Assembly (NCBI GenBank): GCA_964446835.1
Contig: CAYUQT010000039.1
Span: 26,402-90,401, forward strand
Direction of reading: 5' to 3'
Source of the DNA: CAYUQT01 sp964446835
GTDB taxonomy: Bacteria; Planctomycetota; Phycisphaerae; UBA1845; JAFGLZ01
DNA length: 64,000 nt
The translations under genes were made by a program, and so were the position numbers. Under the pieces are notes generated by a model. The model was given only the letters and a program-made list of their open reading frames with translations. It had not been told where the DNA came from and searched no databases. This document shows, piece by piece, positions 8,822-16,741 of this stretch (positions are counted from its first letter, which is position 1; every line of letters starts with the position of its first letter).

Positions 8822-11800
8822 ATGGGATTCAAACACACACCACTGGTCTGGTTACTTGCACTGACAATCCCCACACTGACGGACGGCCTTGCCACCGTCC
8901 GAGCGGCCGAGGCTCCGCCGCCTGGAACCATCAAGCTCTTCAACGGCAAAAACCTCGACAACTTCTATGTATTCCTCAAGGGGCGGGGGCGTGACAATGA
9001 TCCGCAGAAGGTCTTCACCGTCAACGATGGGCTGATTCGCGTCTCCGGGGCCGAGTTTGGCTGCATCACCACCAACGAGGAATTCGCAAACTATCGGCTG
9101 ATCGTCGAATACAAGTGGGGCGAGCAGACCTGCGCACCGCGCGTTAAGGCTGCCAGAGACTCGGGCATCCTCCTGCACTCGGTCGGCGCCGACGGGGCGT
9201 ACGGGGGCGTGTGGATGAGGTCCATCGAGTGCCAACTCATCGAGGGCGGAACCGCCGACTTCATCGTCGTGGGGGACGGCAGCGAAGACTATGCCATCAC
9301 CTGCCCCGTCGCCCCTGAGAAATCCGGCGGCTGCTACGTCTACAAGCCCGACGGCCAGACCGCCACCATCCACGAAGGCCGTGTCAACTGGTGGGGACGC
9401 GATCCCGCCTGGCGCGACGAGAAGGGATTCAGGGGCAAGCAGGATGTGGAGAAACCGATCGGCCAGTGGAACCGCATCGAGTGCATCGCGCGGGGAGACA
9501 GCATCACGATCGTCCTCAATGGGGTCACGATGAACCGCAGCGTCCGCACGCGTCCCTGCAAGGGACGTATCCAAATCCAATCCGAAGGCGCGGAGATCTT
9601 CATCCGGCGGGTCGACCTGATTCCGCTGTCCGCCCCCAAGACCTCCCCGGCCGCGGCAGCCCCGAGGACGCCTTACGACGACCTTGTGGCCTCGTGGACG
9701 TTTGACGAAGGATCGGGCGAGGCCCTGACAGACCACAGCGGAAACGGCAATCATGGCCGGATCCACGGCGCCACGTGGGTGGCGACGGACAAGCAGAAGG
9801 CCCTGTGCTTCGACGGCGAGGACGACTATGTGGATTGCGGCCGCCCCCCCGGCCTCGACATCAAGGGGCCGGTCAGCCTCCAGGCGTGGGTTCAACCGAC
9901 GGCCGTCAACCGAGGCGAACCGGGCATCGTCGGGAAGTCATTCGACAGCTACGCCCTCAGCGACTATGGCAATGTCCACTGGTACATCTCCAGCGGAGGC
10001 AACAACGTCAGCGCACCGCTGAAGATCGGCAACTGGCAGCATGTCGCCGGCACGTTTGACGGAAAGACCATGCGGATCTACCTCAACGGCCGGGAGGTCA
10101 GCGCCAAGGACTCCAAGTTCGACCACGTTCTTTCCGGCGGCAACTTCTTCATCGGCTGCATCCTGCGAGAGGCCACCGCCTCTGAGGAGGCCCTGCGAAG
10201 AACAGAACACTTCGCCGGATTCATCGACGATGTGCGAGTTCACGCCCGATGCCTGAGCCCCTCTGACATCGTTCACTACTACAACCTCGGCGCACGAGGC
10301 AAGAAGCTCGAACCGATCGATACCGCCACCCTGGGCCGCCCCGTTCTGGAACCCTTCTTCTACCCGGACTCCGAGCGGATCGTGTTGTCGGTCGATTTCG
10401 CTTCCGCACGCCCCATCAGCAAAGACGCCCAGGCACGCGTCGAACTGACACGGCTGGGGGCGTCCGATACCGGCCCCCTCCAGACTCGAACGCTCAATCC
10501 CCATGCCGCCCGGTGCGAGGACGAGATCGAGTTCTCGCTCAAGGGGCTGCCAGACGGACAGTACGATTTGCGCGTCTCGCTGCGCAACCCAACGGACGAT
10601 CCCGGAAGGCTACCCGAAACCTCACAGAGCCTTCGTTTCCAACTTCCCCTGGCCCCTCCGGCCTCACTGCCCGCTCCCACCGCCAAGACAGTGGCCCAAC
10701 TCCCCGCCGCGGTCGCGCCGCCGCCATATGATCTCCAGGTCGGCCATGACGGAGGCATCACCCTCAACGTCAAGGGACGGGCATTCCGCATCGCCTCGGC
10801 CTACTCGTATCCCAGCGGCGGCCTCAACCGCATGGGCGGCGACACCGCCGGAACGGAGCCCTCCTGGAAGGTGACCACCGAGATCGTGGGTACGAATCGC
10901 TTTCGCGGCACGGGCACCGGCGCCTACTATCGCCTCGACCGAGCGATCGAACCCACGCCCTCGCGCGTCATGATCCGGGACACCTTCACCAACACATCCT
11001 CCGATGTCGTCGGCATCACCATCAGCAATCACGTTGCCGTCGGTAACGATCGCAGCCTCCGCGTCACGATGATGGGCAGTCCGAGTCTCTTCGTCGGCTC
11101 GGCCGGCTGTGGCGTGGGCCTGGTCGCCCTCGACGACCTCTATCAGATTCAGCAGCGGACGGGCTTCGCCAATGGTCTGGCCGAGGTCCGAACCGATCAC
11201 TTCGGCCTCGATAAGGGCGCGTCCTACACCATCGAGTGGGCCCTCTATCCCACCGCCACCGACGACTACTACGACTTCATCAACCAGGTCCGCGCCGATG
11301 AAGGACTGAATGGCCGGGTCGAGGGCTCCTTCGCATTCGTCGATCGCAGAGTGCCCCCCACCCGCGAACTCGTCGCCCTGAAGAACCTGAAGTACGCCAG
11401 CATCGGCTGCCTGGGCTTCCCGCCGGACGATCCCGAAGTCTCACTGGAGGGCTACGAGTTCACGGAGTATCCAAAGGAATCCGCCGAATTGAAGAAGACG
11501 ATGGGCGAGACCCGCCAGATGCACACGGGAATTCGCAGCATGTTCCACGTCGCCCATGCCCTCTATGCCACGAACAAACCGACGGAGCTGTTTCCCGATT
11601 CCCGGGCCGTCGACGCCTCCGGCCGCCAGTTCCACTACGGCCCGGATTCGATCCAGTACTATGGCTCCTATTTTTCGAAGAAGCGATTCCAGGACGGATG
11701 GCGCTGGTGGCTTTTCTATCCGACCCTCGAGAACCGCTTCGGCAAGGAGATGCTCCGCCGAACTGAATTCATGGTGAAAGAACTCGGCGCCACCGGCATG

Positions 11801-12736
11801 TGGGCCGACGGCTTCATCAGCGGATACATCCCCGGCTATTACAGCTACGATCGTTGGGATGGCCACTCCGTCGATATCGATCCCAAGACCAAGCTTGTCG
11901 TGCGCAAGAAGAACTGCGTGCCTTTCGTCGCCTTGCCCGTCCTCAAGAAGACCGTCCAGATCATCAGCGACCACGGCGGCACGGTGATCACCAACGGCGA
12001 ACCCGGCTCCCGCTCGCTGTGGCGGATGAACATGCTCAGCAGTTGTGAGACCTCGGGTGGCGATTCCAAGCCGATCGGCCTGCTGCATCTCGGGCGAAGC
12101 GTCACCGCACTGGGCAATCCTCTGGCCGTCCGGAATCAGCGAGACGTCTACCGGGACATCCTTGGAAAGCTGGAATTCGGCTCCCTCTATTTCTGGTATG
12201 GCGACGCCGACCGCATGACGCACAAGACGATCGTCGAACACATGTACCCGATTACCTTCGAGACGATTCACGCCGGCATCGTCCGCGGAAAGGAACGTAT
12301 TGTCACCAGCCGATCGGGAATCTACGGCTGGCCCGACGACCGTTCGCTCAGCGTGGTGCACCTGTATGATGCCCGGGGTGAGAAGTCACCCCACGCCTTC
12401 GTCACCTCCGCCGATGCATCCGGCGTCCGGACTGAGGTATCCCTGCAACCGGGGCAATCGGCCGTCGTCGAACGGCTCCCCATGACGGTCACCAGCACGT
12501 CACCGATCAACGTCCGCGTCACCCGATACGATGTGGAAGGTATCCGGCTGGATGTGAACGGACAGGGCCCACTGACACTGGCCATTCAGACAGGGCGATT
12601 CGCCGTTGCACCGGGCCGGAACTACGAGGTGGCCCTGGGCCGACAGACATCGGCCGCCACGGCTGACAGTAATGGAATTATCGTTCGGGCGGCTCCCAGC
12701 GGACTCCTGACGATCGGCGTCCGACGGGCGCCCTGA
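8822..12736 (+). CDS. Secreted DUF1080 - LamG - large C-terminal domain fusion
   Basis: A 1,304-residue exported protein with a signal peptide (to about residue 33, VRAAEA) and a GAGG ribosome binding site before the ATG. Residues ~38-265 are a DUF1080 domain (TIKLFNGKNLDNF, DSGILLHSVG, GQWNRIECIARGD). This concanavalin-like family includes 3-keto-disaccharide hydrolases. Residues ~285-490 are a LamG domain (ASWTFDEGSGEALTDHSGNG ... IYLNGREV). From ~640 to the end is a large region with beta-rich and barrel-like stretches (MWADGFISGYIPGYYSYD, ITNGEPGSRSLW) that resembles uncharacterised glycosidase-type domains. If DUF1080 acts on 3-keto sugars, it could work with the TAT Gfo/Idh/MocA dehydrogenases nearby; that link is an inference. 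Confidence 0.85.
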   Translation: MGFKHTPLVWLLALTIPTLTDGLATVRAAEAPPPGTIKLFNGKNLDNFYVFLKGRGRDNDPQKVFTVNDGLIRVSGAEFGCITTNEEFANYRLIVEYKWGEQTCAPRVKAARDSGILLHSVGADGAYGGVWMRSIECQLIEGGTADFIVVGDGSEDYAITCPVAPEKSGGCYVYKPDGQTATIHEGRVNWWGRDPAWRDEKGFRGKQDVEKPIGQWNRIECIARGDSITIVLNGVTMNRSVRTRPCKGRIQIQSEGAEIFIRRVDLIPLSAPKTSPAAAAPRTPYDDLVASWTFDEGSGEALTDHSGNGNHGRIHGATWVATDKQKALCFDGEDDYVDCGRPPGLDIKGPVSLQAWVQPTAVNRGEPGIVGKSFDSYALSDYGNVHWYISSGGNNVSAPLKIGNWQHVAGTFDGKTMRIYLNGREVSAKDSKFDHVLSGGNFFIGCILREATASEEALRRTEHFAGFIDDVRVHARCLSPSDIVHYYNLGARGKKLEPIDTATLGRPVLEPFFYPDSERIVLSVDFASARPISKDAQARVELTRLGASDTGPLQTRTLNPHAARCEDEIEFSLKGLPDGQYDLRVSLRNPTDDPGRLPETSQSLRFQLPLAPPASLPAPTAKTVAQLPAAVAPPPYDLQVGHDGGITLNVKGRAFRIASAYSYPSGGLNRMGGDTAGTEPSWKVTTEIVGTNRFRGTGTGAYYRLDRAIEPTPSRVMIRDTFTNTSSDVVGITISNHVAVGNDRSLRVTMMGSPSLFVGSAGCGVGLVALDDLYQIQQRTGFANGLAEVRTDHFGLDKGASYTIEWALYPTATDDYYDFINQVRADEGLNGRVEGSFAFVDRRVPPTRELVALKNLKYASIGCLGFPPDDPEVSLEGYEFTEYPKESAELKKTMGETRQMHTGIRSMFHVAHALYATNKPTELFPDSRAVDASGRQFHYGPDSIQYYGSYFSKKRFQDGWRWWLFYPTLENRFGKEMLRRTEFMVKELGATGMWADGFISGYIPGYYSYDRWDGHSVDIDPKTKLVVRKKNCVPFVALPVLKKTVQIISDHGGTVITNGEPGSRSLWRMNMLSSCETSGGDSKPIGLLHLGRSVTALGNPLAVRNQRDVYRDILGKLEFGSLYFWYGDADRMTHKTIVEHMYPITFETIHAGIVRGKERIVTSRSGIYGWPDDRSLSVVHLYDARGEKSPHAFVTSADASGVRTEVSLQPGQSAVVERLPMTVTSTSPINVRVTRYDVEGIRLDVNGQGPLTLAIQTGRFAVAPGRNYEVALGRQTSAATADSNGIIVRAAPSGLLTIGVRRAP

Positions 12737-12793
12737 CGATCCGCTGCGTACGGCGTGCACCCACCCGCGCGCCAGCGCCATGCACCCGGCGTG

Positions 12794-13753
12794 CTATAGG
12801 CTGAAGATGGGATTCAGTTGTACCGCCAGCTCCCTGGCCTTCCGATCATCCTGATCGGTCCATGCATTCGCCTTCGGACACAGGTCCAGGGCCATTCGGA
12901 ACATCTGGGCGTCCGCCGGCGAGATGACCGCCGTCGCCCCCACCTTCATGGCGAACCGCAAACCCAGAAGTGCCTCCTGCGGCTCCATGAGCGGTTGATA
13001 CCAGCAGTTCGGATACTTCTTGCGACGATCGTCGGTCGCAGGCCACTTCTGCCGGGCCAGTACCTTCATCGCCATCACTGCCACGCCCTTCTGGAGGGCC
13101 TTCTCCACCACCGTAGGTCCGAACTTGCCCTTGAACCAGCACGCCAGGCTGACCGGAAACATCACCGAATCGAAATCGTAGCGGTCCATGGCCGCCAGTG
13201 CCGCCTCGACGCTGTGCGAGGAGAACCCCAGAAACCGGACTCGGCCGCTCTTCTGCGCCGCGATGAACGTCTCCATCGCGCCGCCCTTGGCAAACACCGC
13301 GTCCACATCCTTTTTTATCTCGTTGATCGCGTGCAGTTGATACAGATCGAAGTGATCGGTCCGAAGCGTCTTTAGCGAGGCGTTCAGTTCCCTCTCCGCG
13401 TCCTCCGCCTTTCGCTGGGTCGTCTTGCAGGCCAGGAAGACCTTCTTACGGAAGGGTTGCAGCGCCGGCCCCATCCGCTCTTCAGACTGCCCGTAGGTCG
13501 GCGCCACATCAAAGTAGTTCACACCCCGCCCAACCGCCTCGGCCACCAGCTCGTCGGCCGCCTGCTGCTTCATTCCGTGCAGCATGTAGCCACCGCAAGC
13601 GATCATCGAAAGCCGGACCCCGCTCTTCCCAAAGGGGCGGGACGGAATCGTGCCGCCGGTCGCGGGTTCCGAAGCGATTGCGTTCAATGCACAGCTCGCT
13701 GCAAACGACGCCGGTGGGATGGCAGCCAACTTCAGGAATTCACGACGTTCCAT
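12794..13753 (-). CDS. TAT-exported aldo/keto reductase
   Basis: A 319-residue aldo/keto reductase. The N-terminus (MERREFLKLAAIPPASFAAS) is a twin-arginine-type signal with the RREFLK core, so the protein is probably folded with its NADP(H) cofactor before export. The catalytic tetrad is visible: Asp and Tyr in YFDVAPTYGQSE, Lys in KVFLACKTT and His in YQLHAIN. A strong GAGGAGGTG ribosome binding site precedes the ATG. It converges with the DUF1080-LamG gene (58 bases apart) and diverges from the TAT Gfo/Idh/MocA gene at 13950. Exported AKR and Gfo/Idh/MocA proteins often co-occur in planctomycete sugar loci; the substrate is unknown. Confidence 0.92.
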   Translation of the reverse strand: MERREFLKLAAIPPASFAASCALNAIASEPATGGTIPSRPFGKSGVRLSMIACGGYMLHGMKQQAADELVAEAVGRGVNYFDVAPTYGQSEERMGPALQPFRKKVFLACKTTQRKAEDAERELNASLKTLRTDHFDLYQLHAINEIKKDVDAVFAKGGAMETFIAAQKSGRVRFLGFSSHSVEAALAAMDRYDFDSVMFPVSLACWFKGKFGPTVVEKALQKGVAVMAMKVLARQKWPATDDRRKKYPNCWYQPLMEPQEALLGLRFAMKVGATAVISPADAQMFRMALDLCPKANAWTDQDDRKARELAVQLNPIFSL

Positions 13754-13949
13754 CAGAACACCTCCTCACAGGGCATATCGCCCTTGCATGAATCATTGTA
13801 AAGTCCTCCCCGAAGGTTACCAGACTCCCGGACATCCTCCGCACTTGCGCTTGCCGATTCGACAGGTGGACGATTACAATCCCTCCTCACACCCGGCCTG
13901 TTCGACGCGGGAGACGCAAACCCACACAGCCCGCAGGAGGAATCAGCAG

Positions 13950-15287
13950 ATGTCGGATCCGAAGACAGACACCAGACCGATCCAGACTCCTTCGCTCAAT
14001 CGCCGCCGGTTCCTCAAGCGAACCGTCGCGGCAGCCGCCGGAGCAACCGGCCTGCCCTATGTCATCTCATCCTCAGCGATGGGCGCCGGCAATGTCGCGC
14101 CGAGCAACCGCATTACGCTGGGATTCATCGGCATGGGCAAGATGATGTCCGGACACCTGGGCGGATTCCTGGGCAAGCCCGGCGTTCAGGTGGTCGCCGT
14201 CTGCGATGTCGAATCCCGACGCATGCTTCATCACCAGCGCCGCGTCGACGACTACTACACGCAGCATCGCGGCAAGGGAACCTACAAGGGCTGCGCCGCC
14301 TACAGGAACTTTCTCGCCCTGGTCGAGCGTCCGGACATCGATGCCGTCGTCATCGCCACGCCCGACCACTGGCACACGCTGAATTCGCTGGCGGCGATCC
14401 GACGCGGCAAGGATGTCTACTGTGAGAAACCCCTCACCCTGACGATCAACGAGGGCAAGGTGCTCACCGAAGCGGTCCGCCGGTACAGCCGCGTCTTCCA
14501 GACCGGCAGCCAGCAGCGATCGGAATGGCAGTTCCGCCTCGCCTGCGAACTCGTTCGCAACGGGCGGATCGGCAAGGTCCACACGGTTCACGTTAACGTG
14601 GGCGGCCCACCGCAGGATTGCCGTCTGCCCGCCCACCCCGTTCCCAACGGCCTGGATTGGGACTTCTGGCTCGGCCCGGCGCCTTACCGGCCCTACAACG
14701 CGGACATCGCCCCCGGCATGGACTATGCGGGCTGGCCGAATTTCCGCGCCTACCGCGACTATTCCGGTGGCGGCATGACCGACTGGGGTGCCCACCACTT
14801 CGATATAGCCCAGTGGGGGCTCGGCATGGACGGCTCGGGCCCGGTCGAAATCACCCCACCCGACGACAAGGGTCATTCCCGACTGACCTACAAGTATGCC
14901 AACGGCATCGTCATGACGCACGGAGGTGCGGCCGGACGGGCCGGCGTCGAGTTCGTCGGTGAAACAGGGCGTGTGCTGGTCAACCGCGGCTATATCGAGA
15001 CCAAGCCGGCGGACATCCTCGACGGCCCCATCGGTCCGAACGACCTCCACCTGCACCCCAGCGGCAGTCACCAGGACAACTGGCTCGCCTGCGTCCGCTC
15101 GCGCAGCACACCCATCTGCGACGTGGAGATCGGACATCGATCGGTCACCGTCTGCCATCTGGGAAACATCGCCTACTGGCTGAAACGCCCCCTGAAGTGG
15201 GACCCCGTCAAGGAGGAGTTCGTAAACGACGACGAGGCCACGCGCCTCATGCAACGCCCGATGCGTGCCCCGTGGCGTCTGGTGTAG
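13950..15287 (+). CDS. TAT-exported Gfo/Idh/MocA family oxidoreductase, copy 1
   Basis: A 445-residue dehydrogenase with a TAT signal (LNRRRFLKRTVAAAAGATG). The ATG at 13950 has GGAGG nine bases upstream; the frame is open further 5' but without a binding site. Domain order: Rossmann motif GFIGMGKMMSG (~55-65), DIDAVVIATPDHWH, the catalytic-lysine segment CEKPLTLTI, then the substrate domain with a conserved GGGMTDWGAHHFDIAQWG run. It ends RPMRAPWRLV, nearly identical to the end of the next gene, which is a clear tandem paralogue 42 bases downstream. The probable role is periplasmic or cell-surface oxidoreduction of sugars. Confidence 0.93.
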   Translation: MSDPKTDTRPIQTPSLNRRRFLKRTVAAAAGATGLPYVISSSAMGAGNVAPSNRITLGFIGMGKMMSGHLGGFLGKPGVQVVAVCDVESRRMLHHQRRVDDYYTQHRGKGTYKGCAAYRNFLALVERPDIDAVVIATPDHWHTLNSLAAIRRGKDVYCEKPLTLTINEGKVLTEAVRRYSRVFQTGSQQRSEWQFRLACELVRNGRIGKVHTVHVNVGGPPQDCRLPAHPVPNGLDWDFWLGPAPYRPYNADIAPGMDYAGWPNFRAYRDYSGGGMTDWGAHHFDIAQWGLGMDGSGPVEITPPDDKGHSRLTYKYANGIVMTHGGAAGRAGVEFVGETGRVLVNRGYIETKPADILDGPIGPNDLHLHPSGSHQDNWLACVRSRSTPICDVEIGHRSVTVCHLGNIAYWLKRPLKWDPVKEEFVNDDEATRLMQRPMRAPWRLV

Positions 15288-15329
15288 ACCACAGTCTTTC
15301 ACCTAGCGCCGCATTCAAAGGGAGATGAC

Positions 15330-16670
15330 ATGGACAGAAGACCTGACGTGCCCTTAAGAAAGGCGAATGCCACCACTCGCCGGCGGTTTCTCAAGCGAGC
15401 GTTGACCGCCTCGGCAGGAGCGGTGGCCTTTCCGTACATTGTGCCTTCCTCGGCACTGGGAGCCGGCTCACACGTCGCGCCGAGCAATCGAATCACGATC
15501 GGCCTGATCGGCATGGGCAAGCAGATGCCGTGGCACCGCGACACCATGCTCGGTCGCCGCGATACGCACGTCCTGGCGGTGTGCGATGTCGAATCCGTCC
15601 GCCTGGGCAACAACCAGCGGCGTGTCGACGACCACTACGCCGGCCGGTTCGGTAAGGGCTCCTATAAGGGGTGTGCCGCCTACAAGAACTTCCTGGCCCT
15701 GGTCGAACGGAAAGACATCGATGCCGTCGTCATCTGCACACCCGATCACTGGCACGCCCTCATCTCCATCGCCGCACTCAAGACGGGCAAAGACGTCTAC
15801 TGCGAGAAACCCCTGACGCTGGCCATCAACGAAGGCAAGTACATCCGAGACGCCGTCCGCCGATACGGCCGCGTTTTCCAGACGGGGAGCCAGCAACGCT
15901 CGTGGGGCAACTTCCGCAAGGCCTGCGAGTATGTCCGAAGCGGACGAATCGGCGAGGTGCAGAGGGCCTACGTGAACGTCGGCGGCCCACCCATCGAGTG
16001 CAATCTGCCCGCCCAGCCGACCCCCGAAGGGCTCGACTGGGACCTGTGGCTCGGACCGGCACCCTGGCGGCCCTATAACTCCGACATTGCACCCGGGCTG
16101 GACTATCCGGGCTGGCCGAATTTCCGCTCCTATCGCGACTACGCCGGCGGCGGCATGACCGACATCGGGGCCCACCATTTCGATATCGCCCAGTGGGGAT
16201 TGGGTATGGACCACACCGGGCCGGTCGAAATCAATCCGCCCGACGGCAAGGACTACAAGCTTCTGACCTACAAATATGCCAACGGCGTGATCCTGCACCA
16301 CACGGGCGGCCACCCGGAGGCCGGTATCGAATTCGTCGGCACCAAGGGTGTCCTCCGCGTCAACCGCGGCGACTACCTTGTTACCGAACCGGCCGAACTG
16401 ATCGAGGAGCCCCTCGGGGCCAACGACGTCCACCTGTACAACATCTCCGATCATCACGACAACTGGATCGACTGTATCCGTACGCGTCGGAAGCCCATCT
16501 GCGACGTGGAGGTCGGCCACCGCAGCGCGACCGTCTGTCACCTGGGCAACATGGCCTATTGGCTCAAGCGGCCCCTGAAGTGGGACCCCGAAAAAGAAGA
16601 ATTCGTCAACGACGACGAGGCCAACCGCCTCCTGCAGCGCCCGATGAGGGCACCCTGGAGGCTTACGTAG
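15330..16670 (+). CDS. TAT-exported Gfo/Idh/MocA family oxidoreductase, copy 2
   Basis: A 446-residue paralogue of the preceding gene, similar along its whole length (roughly two thirds identical by eye). It has a TAT signal (TTRRRFLKRALTASAGA), Rossmann motif GLIGMGKQMPW, CTPDHWHALISIA, CEKPLTLAI and GGGMTDIGAHHFDIAQWG, and ends RPMRAPWRLT. The ATG is preceded by AAGGGAGA. One difference in the substrate domain is HHTGGHPEAG here against THGGAAGRAG in copy 1, which may mark different substrates. It is 71 bases upstream of the HEAT/discoidin protein gene and probably in the same operon. Confidence 0.93.
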   Translation: MDRRPDVPLRKANATTRRRFLKRALTASAGAVAFPYIVPSSALGAGSHVAPSNRITIGLIGMGKQMPWHRDTMLGRRDTHVLAVCDVESVRLGNNQRRVDDHYAGRFGKGSYKGCAAYKNFLALVERKDIDAVVICTPDHWHALISIAALKTGKDVYCEKPLTLAINEGKYIRDAVRRYGRVFQTGSQQRSWGNFRKACEYVRSGRIGEVQRAYVNVGGPPIECNLPAQPTPEGLDWDLWLGPAPWRPYNSDIAPGLDYPGWPNFRSYRDYAGGGMTDIGAHHFDIAQWGLGMDHTGPVEINPPDGKDYKLLTYKYANGVILHHTGGHPEAGIEFVGTKGVLRVNRGDYLVTEPAELIEEPLGANDVHLYNISDHHDNWIDCIRTRRKPICDVEVGHRSATVCHLGNMAYWLKRPLKWDPEKEEFVNDDEANRLLQRPMRAPWRLT

Positions 16671-16741
16671 GCGGCACAACCCCGCCGACCGAAACATTGG
16701 CCCGGTACATAACCAGAACCTTTCGACAAGGAGTCGAGAAC

